This document shows positions 53,709 through 61,372 of a stretch of DNA of 64,000 bases, one piece after another. Source of the stretch: Lentzea terrae (GTDB lineage: Bacteria > Actinomycetota > Actinomycetes > Mycobacteriales > Pseudonocardiaceae); contig NZ_QFWW01000036.1 in the NCBI RefSeq assembly GCF_003265345.1, forward strand, positions 124,001-188,000, written 5' to 3'. Numbering within the stretch: position 1 is the first letter of the stretch; each line of letters opens with the position of its first letter. Under the pieces are notes generated by a model. The model saw only the letters and a program-made list of their open reading frames with translations. It was not told where the DNA came from and made no database searches. The translations under genes and the position numbers were made by a program.

Positions 53709-54200
53709 GTGGGGGACTTTTACGGGATCGCGGAGATCGCCGACGCCATGGGGCTCAGCCGGCAGTTGGTGGCCGTGTGGCGCAAGCGGCGCTCGCACGG
53801 CATTCCGGAGCCGGACGCCGAGCTCGCGTCCGGCCCGATCTGGCGCCGCGAGACGGTGGAGCCGTGGATCGAGCGCACGCGCGGACGGCTCGGCCTTGCG
53901 GGCGCACGGGAGTCGGCGAGCAGGAGCCTGCGGCTGCGCACGTGCCGGCGGGTCTTGCGGCTGGCGGCGTTGATGCTGGAGGAACCGCAGCGGCCGCGCG
54001 TGCTCAACGACGCCGCTGATCAGCTGCGCGACCTCATCCACGAGGTCGACCAGACCGCGGACGACGTCGTCGGCGCGCTGCTGCGAGAGCTCATCGAACC
54101 GGTGCGCGACCCGGACGTGCCCGCGGAGTTGTTGCGGGTGCCGGTCATTGAGTCGTTGCCGCTGGTGACCGCCGTCGCACGGAACTCGCCAGACTGGTGA
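53709..54200 (+). CDS. helix-turn-helix DNA-binding protein
   Basis: A 163-residue protein with an AlpA/excisionase-like N-terminal HTH (GIAEIADAMGLSRQLVAVWR), then WRRETVEPWIERTRGR and a helical C-terminal part of unknown fold. GTG start. Its last 56 nt overlap the 3' end of the convergent DUF2238 gene on the other strand. It may regulate neighbours. Targets cannot be told from sequence. Confidence 0.75.
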   Translation: MGDFYGIAEIADAMGLSRQLVAVWRKRRSHGIPEPDAELASGPIWRRETVEPWIERTRGRLGLAGARESASRSLRLRTCRRVLRLAALMLEEPQRPRVLNDAADQLRDLIHEVDQTADDVVGALLRELIEPVRDPDVPAELLRVPVIESLPLVTAVARNSPDW

Positions 54201-54750
54201 CGAGCGCGCCGAGCGCAGCCAGTGCCATGTCGGCGTGGGCATCCCACATGTCGCCCTGCTGCCCGTTGTAGGCCTCGGCCGTCTCGGCGCCGAGCGTCAT
54301 CGCGATCGCCCACTCCAGCAGCTCGTACAGCGCGCTGGTCGCCAGCACGATCTCCAGTGAGCGCAACCACTTCAGTCGCAGCACCGCCGTGAGGCACACG
54401 CCGTACGCGAAGTGCACGAGTCGGTCGAAGTGGTTGCGCTCCCACGAGAACAGCTCCGACAGCCGCGCGCCGAACACCGCGTCCGTCCAGTCGTCGTACG
54501 GCACGAACGAGTAGATCCACCGCGCCGCGATCGTGTGCAGGGCCAGGAAGGCCAGCGCCCACGCCCACTGCGCGGTGTCCAGCCTGCGTCTCAGCAGCCA
54601 CAGCCCCACCACCGCCACCGCGGTGAGTGAGCTGTGCAGTGCCTGCTCAGCCGGCCATGGCGGGTTGATCCACGTCGCTGCGACTAGTGCCCCGAACGCC
54701 CCCAGCAGCCATCGCTGCCCCCGAGTCATGCGCACAGCCTGGCTGATCAT
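54145..54750 (-). CDS. DUF2238 membrane protein (YjdF family)
   Basis: A 201-residue integral membrane protein with about five to six TM helices. Family hallmarks are IYSFVPYDDWTDAVFG, RNHFDRLVHFAYG, ALYELLEWAIAMTLG and GQQGDMWDAHADMALA. The ATG start is probably leaderless: TATAAA lies 7 nt upstream. Function unknown. It overlaps the HTH gene tail-to-tail and is divergent from the ArsR-type regulator. Confidence 0.9.
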   Translation of the reverse strand: MISQAVRMTRGQRWLLGAFGALVAATWINPPWPAEQALHSSLTAVAVVGLWLLRRRLDTAQWAWALAFLALHTIAARWIYSFVPYDDWTDAVFGARLSELFSWERNHFDRLVHFAYGVCLTAVLRLKWLRSLEIVLATSALYELLEWAIAMTLGAETAEAYNGQQGDMWDAHADMALAALGALVTSLASSVRRRSPAATTQ

Positions 54751-54783
54751 GGGCGGTTTTATATCAGGATTTATACATCAAGG

Positions 54784-54799
54784 AACCTTGCTAAAGGTT
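54784..54799. promoter_or_regulatory. putative operator in the divergent DUF2238/ArsR promoter region
   Basis: AACCTT-GCTA-AAGGTT, a perfect 6-bp inverted repeat with a 4-bp centre, flanked by looser symmetry (ATACATCAA ... TTGATACG). It lies 25 bp before the ArsR-type start and 34 bp before the DUF2238 start, consistent with autoregulation. Confidence 0.5.
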
Positions 54800-54823
54800 T
54801 ATTGATACGTGTACGGTGGTGCC

Positions 54824-55381
54824 ATGACCGACGCTCCCATCACTGACCCCAAGGCACTCCGGGCGCTGTCGCACCCGTTCCGGTGGAAGCTGATCAACCT
54901 GCTCACCGAGCAGGGACCGAGCACTGCCACGCAGTGCTCGGCGAAGCTCGGGGAGAGCGTCGCCAGTTGCTCGTACCACCTGAACATGCTGGCCAAGTAC
55001 GGCTTCGTCGCAGAGGTGGAAGGTCCTGGCAGGCAGAAGCCGTGGCGGATCGTGAAGCGTCATCAGATGATCTCGGCGGAAGGGCTCGACGACGAGGGGG
55101 CGCTGGCTGCCCAGGCTGCCGAGATGGCCTATCTGGACCAGGAGTTCGAGCGCATCCGCGAGTACGCGCGTCAGCACGAGCACCTGTCGGATGAGTGGCG
55201 CGACCACTACGGCGTCATCAGTTCCACGTCGTTCATGACGCGTGAAGAGTTGCGCGAGGTCCAGCGTGGGATTCGGGCATTGCTCGACCGCTTCGACGAG
55301 CGCGTGGAGAACCCGGAACTGCGACCTGAAGGCGCGCGAGCGGTGCGCTTCTTCGTGAGCACGTCCGTTTCACCCGAGTAG
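54824..55381 (+). CDS. ArsR-type winged-helix transcriptional regulator
   Basis: A 185-residue regulator. The N-terminal winged helix reads PKALRALSHPFRWKLINLLT, then SASKL-like TQCSAKLGESVASCSYHLNM and LAKYGFVAEVEGPGRQKPWR. The C-terminal helical part (EMAYLDQEFERIREYARQHE) is shared with actinobacterial regulators often paired with MFS genes. No metal-binding Cys pair is obvious. ATG at 54824 has TACGGT 6 nt upstream, so leaderless expression is likely. It is followed by a small gene in the same direction. Confidence 0.88.
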   Translation: MTDAPITDPKALRALSHPFRWKLINLLTEQGPSTATQCSAKLGESVASCSYHLNMLAKYGFVAEVEGPGRQKPWRIVKRHQMISAEGLDDEGALAAQAAEMAYLDQEFERIREYARQHEHLSDEWRDHYGVISSTSFMTREELREVQRGIRALLDRFDERVENPELRPEGARAVRFFVSTSVSPE

Positions 55382-55403
55382 GTCCGACCTGAGGGGAATC
55401 GCC

Positions 55404-55595
55404 ATGTTGTCGCACTACGATGCGTTTGCTATTGCGAAGATGAAGCAGGCCGACTTCGAGGCCGACGCGACCGTCCGACGGCTCGTTCGTGCACCTGAGG
55501 AAGTCGACGCCAAGCCCGAGGGGCAGGTCGGGGCCGGGTTGCTTCCGGCGGGTCGCCGCCGCTGGAGGCTGTTCGGTCGCGTGCGACCGGCGTAG
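55404..55595 (+). CDS. small protein (63 aa), unknown
   Basis: MLSHYDAFAIAKMKQADFEA at the start, then a charged helix and a basic Arg-rich end (RRRWRLFGRVRPA). ATG with GAGGGGAA upstream, 22 nt after the ArsR-type gene, so the two may be co-transcribed. No recognised domain. Confidence 0.6.
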   Translation: MLSHYDAFAIAKMKQADFEADATVRRLVRAPEEVDAKPEGQVGAGLLPAGRRRWRLFGRVRPA

Positions 55596-55662
55596 CGTGT
55601 GGTCTCAGCCGCCGCTGTAAAGGTTTTCACCACGTTTCAACCCGACCGAGGGGAGAACACCG

Positions 55663-57870
55663 GTGTTCCCGAGACTCGGCGCGGCGGTGGCTGCGGCGCT
55701 GTTGGCTGTGACCGTGCTGGCCCAACCCGCCCCAGGAAGTCCGACACAGGCGGCGGTGCACAACGTCAAGGACTACGGCGCGGTCGGCAACGGCAGCGCG
55801 AACGACACGGCCGCGATCAACAGGGCGATCACGGCGGCGAACGCGGCCGGCGGCGGGACCGTGCAGTTCCCGCCGGGCAAGTACCGGTCGCCCAACTCGA
55901 TCCACCTGAAGAGCAACGTCACGATCCAGCTCGACGCGGGCGCGACGATCATGGGTGCGTCCGGCACCGGGTACGACCCGCCGGAGGACAACCCGTGGGA
56001 CGAGTACCAGGACTACGGGCACAGCCACTTCCACAACGCGATGATCTGGGGCGACCGGCTGACGAACATCGCGTTCGTGGGCAGCGGCACCATCGACGGC
56101 GGCGGCCACCTGATCACCGGCAACCCGGACCGCGGCGAGGCCGACAAGATCATCTCGTTGACGCGCTGCGAGAACCTCACCGTGAGCGGCATCAAGCTGC
56201 GTCGCGGCGGGCACTTCGCGATGCTGATCAACGGGTGCAAGAACGTCGTCAGCGACCGGTTGACGATCGACACGGCGAGCGACCGCGACGGCTGGAACGT
56301 CATCAGCACCACCAATGTGACGATCACCAACGGCAATTTCGCGGGCAACGACGACGCGCTGGCGTTCAAGAGCGACTACGCGCTCGGGCAGAAGATCTCC
56401 AACGGCAACGTGAAGGTCTACGACACGAAGCTCAGCGCGGGGTGCTGCAACGCGTTGATGTTCGGCTCGGAGACGTGCGGCGACTTCACCGGCTACGACT
56501 TCCAGCGCATCCAGATCCAGGGCTCCAACAAGTCCGGGCTCGGCATGGTGTCGATGGACGGCACGAACATCTCCGACGTGCACTACCGCGACATCACCAT
56601 CAGCGGTGTCCGGTCGCCGATCATGATGAAGGTCGGCGCCCGAAAGCGTTGCGGCAACAACCCCGGCGTCGGTTCGATCAGGAACATCACCTACGACAAC
56701 ATCACGATCAACGGCGCGTCGCCGTCGTTCAGCCCCACCATCCACGGTGACGTCGACGGCCGGATCAGCGACGTCACGTTCACCAACGTCAAGATCAACG
56801 TGCCCGGCGGCAACGGCACGATGTCGACCAGCCCGCCGAGCAACCAGCGCACCAACTACAACCCGAACAGCATCGGCACACGACCCGCGTACGGCTGGTA
56901 CGTGCGGTACGCCGACCGCATCAGGTGGGTCGGCGGCAGCGGAGTCTCGTTCACCAGCAACGACGGCAGGCCCGCCGTGATCGCGGACAACTCGACCGAC
57001 CTGACGTTCGACGGCTTCGGCTGGGAGCGCGGCACGAGCAGCCCGACGGACTTCCTGTTCCGCAACACCAATGGTTTCTGCGTTCGCAACTCCGGCACGC
57101 CGCGGATCCAGAACACCGGCTCGACCGAGAAGTGCGGTGTGGGCAACGACTTCAGCCTCACCGTCGACCCCGCCGCGCGCACGATCAAACCGGGCGAGAC
57201 CGCGTCGTTCGCGATCCGCACGACAGCGACCGGCTCACCGGGTCCGATCTCGCTGGACGCGGAGAACATCCCGGCCGGCGCGGTGGTCCAGTTCAACCCG
57301 GCCACCGTCAACCCCGGCGGCACCGCCACGATGACCGTCGCGACCCTGCCGGACACCCCGGAAGGCACGTCCGACATCACCGTGACCGGAACGGCGGGTG
57401 CGGTCACGAAGTCGGCGAAGGCCCGGCTGACGATCGGGGACGCGTCGGGCGAGCTGGTGCTGAGCGGACTTTCGGTGGCGGACACCGGAAACGCCGGCGA
57501 CTGGTCGTTGCAGACGAGCCTGCGCGCCGGCGTCGCGCAGTACGGCGACCGCGACTTCACGTTCAGCGCGGTGCCGGCCGAGGTCGCGGGCGCGCAGTGG
57601 GTCCGCACCGCCAACGACTCGAAGTCGGCGACGCAGAACCCGTTGGCGCGCTTCACGATCAACCGCGACGCGGTGGTCCACGTCGCGGTCGACACGCGGC
57701 TCGGCAAACGGCCGTGGATGGACGCGCTGTGGGTGGACAGCGGCCTGTCACTGGTCAACACCGAAGGGTCCCCGAAGACCTTCCGCCTGTACGCCAAGGG
57801 TTTCCCGGCAGGCGAGGTTCAACTGGGACCCAACGGTGGTGCCAGCAACTACAGCGTCATCGTCAAATAG
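55663..57870 (+). CDS. secreted GH28-like polygalacturonase/pectin hydrolase
   Basis: A 735-residue exported protein. Signal peptide (LGAAVAAALLAVTVLAQPAP). Then a right-handed beta-helix of the glycosyl hydrolase 28/pectate-lyase class: VKDYGAVGNGSANDTAAINR, FVGSGTIDGGGHLI and the catalytic-site block GNDDALAFKSDYALG. Residues about 495-590 form an Ig-like domain (IKPGETASFAIRTT), and a C-terminal sandwich of NPCBM-like shape ends SNYSVIVK. GTG start after GGGGAG. It probably attacks pectic or related plant polysaccharides. Its stop overlaps the stop of the molybdoenzyme gene by 8 nt. Confidence 0.87.
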   Translation: MFPRLGAAVAAALLAVTVLAQPAPGSPTQAAVHNVKDYGAVGNGSANDTAAINRAITAANAAGGGTVQFPPGKYRSPNSIHLKSNVTIQLDAGATIMGASGTGYDPPEDNPWDEYQDYGHSHFHNAMIWGDRLTNIAFVGSGTIDGGGHLITGNPDRGEADKIISLTRCENLTVSGIKLRRGGHFAMLINGCKNVVSDRLTIDTASDRDGWNVISTTNVTITNGNFAGNDDALAFKSDYALGQKISNGNVKVYDTKLSAGCCNALMFGSETCGDFTGYDFQRIQIQGSNKSGLGMVSMDGTNISDVHYRDITISGVRSPIMMKVGARKRCGNNPGVGSIRNITYDNITINGASPSFSPTIHGDVDGRISDVTFTNVKINVPGGNGTMSTSPPSNQRTNYNPNSIGTRPAYGWYVRYADRIRWVGGSGVSFTSNDGRPAVIADNSTDLTFDGFGWERGTSSPTDFLFRNTNGFCVRNSGTPRIQNTGSTEKCGVGNDFSLTVDPAARTIKPGETASFAIRTTATGSPGPISLDAENIPAGAVVQFNPATVNPGGTATMTVATLPDTPEGTSDITVTGTAGAVTKSAKARLTIGDASGELVLSGLSVADTGNAGDWSLQTSLRAGVAQYGDRDFTFSAVPAEVAGAQWVRTANDSKSATQNPLARFTINRDAVVHVAVDTRLGKRPWMDALWVDSGLSLVNTEGSPKTFRLYAKGFPAGEVQLGPNGGASNYSVIVK

Positions 57871-60151
57871 CAGGCTCGAGCCGCACGATCACGGACTTCG
57901 AGGTTGGCGTCCCCGAGATGTCGGCCTTGGAGTCGAGCGGCACCAAGGGGTTCGCCTCGGGGAAGTACGTGGCCACGCACCCGTGCGCGGTCGGGTAGGA
58001 GACGATCCGGAACGACTCGGCGCGGCGTTCGACTACGCCCGTCGGGTCGTCCTTCCACTCCGACACGATGTTGACCATCTGGCCGTCCTTGAACCCCAGC
58101 GCTGCAATGTCGTCGGGGTTCACGAACACCACGCGCCGGCCGTCCTTCACGCCGCGGTAGCGGTCGTCGAGGCCGTAGATCGTGGTGTTGTACTGGTCGT
58201 GGCTGCGCAGGGTCTGCATCAGCAGGCGGCCCTCCGGCACTTCCAGCACGGTCAGCTCGTTCGCGGTGAAGTTCGCCTTGCCGGTGGCCGTCGCGAACTC
58301 CTGCGAGTCGCGCGGCGGGTGCGGCAGCACGAAACCGTCGGGCTGACGCACGCGCGTGTTGTAGTCGGTGCAGCCCGGCACCACACGCGAGATGTGCTCG
58401 CGGATGACGTCGTAGTCCTTCTCGAACTCTTCCCAGGCAATGGGGTGCGCGGCGCCGAGCGTCTTGCGGGCGAGGCGGCAGATGATCGACACCTCGGACA
58501 GCAGCTGGTCGGACGCGGGCGCCAACCGGCCGCGCGAGCGGTGCACGACCGACATCGAGTCCTCGACCGTCACGAACTGCTCGCCCGAGTGCTGCACGTC
58601 GCTCTCGGTGCGGCCGAGCGCGGGCAGGATCAGCGCGGTGCGACCGTGGATCACGTGCGAGCGGTTGAGCTTCGTGGAGACGTGCACGGTCAACGAGCAC
58701 TGCTCCAGCGCCTTCTCGGTCACCGGCGTGTCCGGGGTGGCGCTGACGAAGTTGCCGCCCATGGCGATGAACACCTTGCCGCGCCCGTGCCGCATGGCGT
58801 TGATGGCGTCGACGGTGTCGTAACCGTGCTTGCGCGGCACCGGGATGCCGAACTCGGTCTCCAGCGCCTGCAAGAACTTCTCCGGCATCTTCTCGTAGAT
58901 GCCCATCGTGCGGTCGCCCTGCACGTTCGAGTGGCCGCGCACGGGGCAGAGGCCGGCGCCCGGCTTGCCGATCATGCCGCGCAGGAACATGACGTTCGCG
59001 ACCTCGCGGATCGTCGGCACGCTGTGCTTGTGCTGCGTCAGACCCATGGCCCAGCAGGCGATCGTGCGCTGCGAGTCGACGAACATGCCGGCCACGCGGG
59101 TGATCTGCTCGCGGGTCAGGCCGGTCGCGGTGAGCACCGCGTCCCAGTCGAGCTCGCGCAGGCCGGCTGCGTACTCCTCGAAGCCGTGCGTCTTGGCGTT
59201 CACGAAGTTCTTGTCGGCCTTGTCCCACTGCAGGACCAGGTGACCGATCGCCTGGAACAGCGCCTGGTCGCCGCCGACCTTGATCTGCACGAACTCGTCG
59301 CACAGCGCGGTGCCGCGGCCGACGACGCCCGCGACGTTCTGCGGGTTCTTGAACCGCATCAGGCCCGCTTCCGGCAGCGGGTTCACGGCGATGATCTTCG
59401 CGCCGTTCTTCTTCGCGTCCTCGAGTGCACTGAGCATGCGCGGGTGGTTCGTGCCGGGGTTCTGGCCCACGACCACGATCAGGTCGGCGAGGTCGAAGTC
59501 CTTGATCGATACCGAGCCCTTGCCGATGCCGATGGTCTCGTTCAGCGCGGCGCCGGACGACTCGTGGCACATGTTCGAGCAGTCCGGCAGGTTGTTGGTG
59601 CCGAACGAGCGGACCAGCAGCTGGTAGAGGAACGCGGCCTCGTTGCTGGTGCGGCCGGACGTGTAGAAGATCGCCTCGTCGGGCGAGGAGAGCGCGTTCA
59701 GCTCCTCGGCGACGAGCGTGAACGCGGCGTCCCAGCTGATCGGCGTGTAGTGCGTGGCGCCGGGCTCGAGCACCATCGGCTCGGTGAGGCGGCCCTGCTG
59801 CCCGAGCCAGTAGTCGGTCTTGGTCTGCAGGCTCTCGACCGAGTGCGCGGCGAAGAACTCGGGCCCGATGCGCCGCTTCGTCGCCTCCTCGGCGACGGCC
59901 TTCGCGCCGTTCTCGCAGAACTCCGCCATCTTGCGGTGGCCCTGCGGCTCCGGCCACGCGCAACCGGGACAGTCGAAACCTTCACGCTGGTTGAGCAGGC
60001 GCAACGTCTTGACCGTCCGGCTGACACCCATCTGCTCGACCGCCCGGTCGAGCGACACGAGCACACCGGGAATACCCGCTGCCCATGTCTTCGGGGTGGT
60101 GACTTCGAGCGCGGACTCGTCGACGTCGTGCTGCGGGGGCTTGCTGCTCAT
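57863..60151 (-). CDS. FdhF/YdeP family molybdopterin oxidoreductase
   Basis: A 762-residue bis-MGD enzyme of the YdeP branch of formate dehydrogenase alpha subunits. The N-terminal region FDCPGCAWPEPQGHRKMAEF replaces the usual Fe-S binding domain. YTSGRTSNEAAFLYQLLVRS, NMCHESSGAALNETIGIGKG, VVGQNPGTNHPRMLSALEDA and GLCPVRGHSNVQGDRTMGIY are molybdopterin-binding signatures. No selenocysteine codon is seen. The ATG start gives full family length. No NADH-linked subunits are adjacent, so the electron acceptor is unknown. FdhD encoded 5.8 kb away probably activates it. Confidence 0.93.
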   Translation of the reverse strand: MSSKPPQHDVDESALEVTTPKTWAAGIPGVLVSLDRAVEQMGVSRTVKTLRLLNQREGFDCPGCAWPEPQGHRKMAEFCENGAKAVAEEATKRRIGPEFFAAHSVESLQTKTDYWLGQQGRLTEPMVLEPGATHYTPISWDAAFTLVAEELNALSSPDEAIFYTSGRTSNEAAFLYQLLVRSFGTNNLPDCSNMCHESSGAALNETIGIGKGSVSIKDFDLADLIVVVGQNPGTNHPRMLSALEDAKKNGAKIIAVNPLPEAGLMRFKNPQNVAGVVGRGTALCDEFVQIKVGGDQALFQAIGHLVLQWDKADKNFVNAKTHGFEEYAAGLRELDWDAVLTATGLTREQITRVAGMFVDSQRTIACWAMGLTQHKHSVPTIREVANVMFLRGMIGKPGAGLCPVRGHSNVQGDRTMGIYEKMPEKFLQALETEFGIPVPRKHGYDTVDAINAMRHGRGKVFIAMGGNFVSATPDTPVTEKALEQCSLTVHVSTKLNRSHVIHGRTALILPALGRTESDVQHSGEQFVTVEDSMSVVHRSRGRLAPASDQLLSEVSIICRLARKTLGAAHPIAWEEFEKDYDVIREHISRVVPGCTDYNTRVRQPDGFVLPHPPRDSQEFATATGKANFTANELTVLEVPEGRLLMQTLRSHDQYNTTIYGLDDRYRGVKDGRRVVFVNPDDIAALGFKDGQMVNIVSEWKDDPTGVVERRAESFRIVSYPTAHGCVATYFPEANPLVPLDSKADISGTPTSKSVIVRLEPAI

Positions 60152-60299
60152 ACGTGCATTCTTCGCTGATCGACGTCGGCGCCGCCAGCGCCCCCGAAGA
60201 ACGCGGCGGCGTCGCCGTCACGGGCCCCAAGGGGTTGAACGGTCCGTGACGGTCAATTGTGATCGCCGTCACTCACGCCCGGCACCTCTGAAAGGGTGA

Positions 60300-61202
60300 T
60301 CAGTCGCAGTTGCTGGTGGGCATTGGCGCGTCCGGCGCGAACCACTCCTCCGGCTTGCGCATGTCGTCCTCCGTCAGTCCGGCGGGCACCGGCCGCTTCT
60401 CGGTGAACATGGGGGCGATGAAACCCTCTTTCGACGCCTTGCAGGCAATCAAGTACCGGAAGCCGGTGCTCGCGACGGTCCAGACCCCGTCTTCGGCGAG
60501 CTGGTAGTCCGTGTCGGAGCGGACCAGGGCGACGATCTCGTACTGGTCCAGCAACGTCCGCTGGTCGCCGGGATCGAAGGCGTACGCGAACCGGTAGCTC
60601 GTGTGCACGAGCGGGCGTCCGTGCTCGTCGCGGCCCGGCCACATGCGGCCGTCGACCTTGATCCCGTCCGGCAGCAGCGTGGTGCCCTTCTTCAGCCGAG
60701 TCACCGCCGAGCCGGAGTTCGGGTCGTTGCGCCAGGCGTCCCGCAGCGTCGGCGCCAGCAGCGTCACGAACGGCTCCATGTCGTGGTCGGCGATCACCCG
60801 CGGGTCCAGGTGCCCGGCGATGAGCGCCTTGCGCGCGGCTTCGTAGGACGCGGCGTACTCCGGGTTCTGATCCGGCGCGACGATGCCCTTTTCGCCGTCC
60901 GCCCACTGCTCGGCGGGGGTGCCGGCGAACGGCTTCTCGACGTTGACGCCCTGGTGCGGCGCAACGTTCGTCGGCAGCGTCACCTGCGGCAGCGAGACCG
61001 TGTCGAACGTCCCGGCCCGGTACAGCCCGAACAGCACCGCGCCAACAGCGACCAGCGCGATGGCGACCACGACCGTGCGGCCGTGCCGGTACATGCGAGC
61101 CTGTCGCCGCTGTCTGCGGATTTCCCGCTTCGCCCGTCTGTTCGCGGCGCGGAGCCACGCCGCGTCCTTGAGGTCCGGGTGGTCCTCGATGTCGTACTGC
61201 AC
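60300..61202 (-). CDS. single-pass membrane protein, unknown function
   Basis: A 300-residue protein: a cytoplasmic basic N-terminus (RAANRRAKREIRRQRRQARM), one TM helix (VVVAIALVAVGAVLFGLYRA) and an exported domain of about 235 residues with a C-terminal Cys. The C-terminal part (GFRYLIACKASKEGFIAPMF) is a motif I do not place in a family. GTG at 61202 is chosen because GGGGGGAG lies just upstream and the upstream frame is low complexity. Divergent from valS. Confidence 0.8.
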   Translation of the reverse strand: MQYDIEDHPDLKDAAWLRAANRRAKREIRRQRRQARMYRHGRTVVVAIALVAVGAVLFGLYRAGTFDTVSLPQVTLPTNVAPHQGVNVEKPFAGTPAEQWADGEKGIVAPDQNPEYAASYEAARKALIAGHLDPRVIADHDMEPFVTLLAPTLRDAWRNDPNSGSAVTRLKKGTTLLPDGIKVDGRMWPGRDEHGRPLVHTSYRFAYAFDPGDQRTLLDQYEIVALVRSDTDYQLAEDGVWTVASTGFRYLIACKASKEGFIAPMFTEKRPVPAGLTEDDMRKPEEWFAPDAPMPTSNCD

Positions 61203-61322
61203 TTGCTCCCCCCAAAGTAGATTCGCCACGAACACCACGCTCACGGGCCCGTGCGGGTTGTCCCGAGGTTTCCCCAGGTCGTGTGGCGGTTGCGGGATGG
61301 TAGATCGCGATCGGCCCGTTAG

Positions 61323-61350
61323 CAGGTATCTCGGTTCAAGTCGATACCTG
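61323..61350. promoter_or_regulatory. inverted repeat upstream of valS
   Basis: CAGGTATC / GATACCTG, a perfect 8-bp inverted repeat with a 12-bp spacer ending 22 bp before the valS start. It could be an operator or a short leader hairpin. There is no room for a T-box. Confidence 0.4.
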
Positions 61351-61372
61351 GCGCTCCGTAGACTTGACAGCT

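Noticed and set aside
61203..61372. T-box leader for valS
   Set aside because: The space between the divergent gene and valS is only 170 bp and shows no T-box sequence or specifier arrangement.
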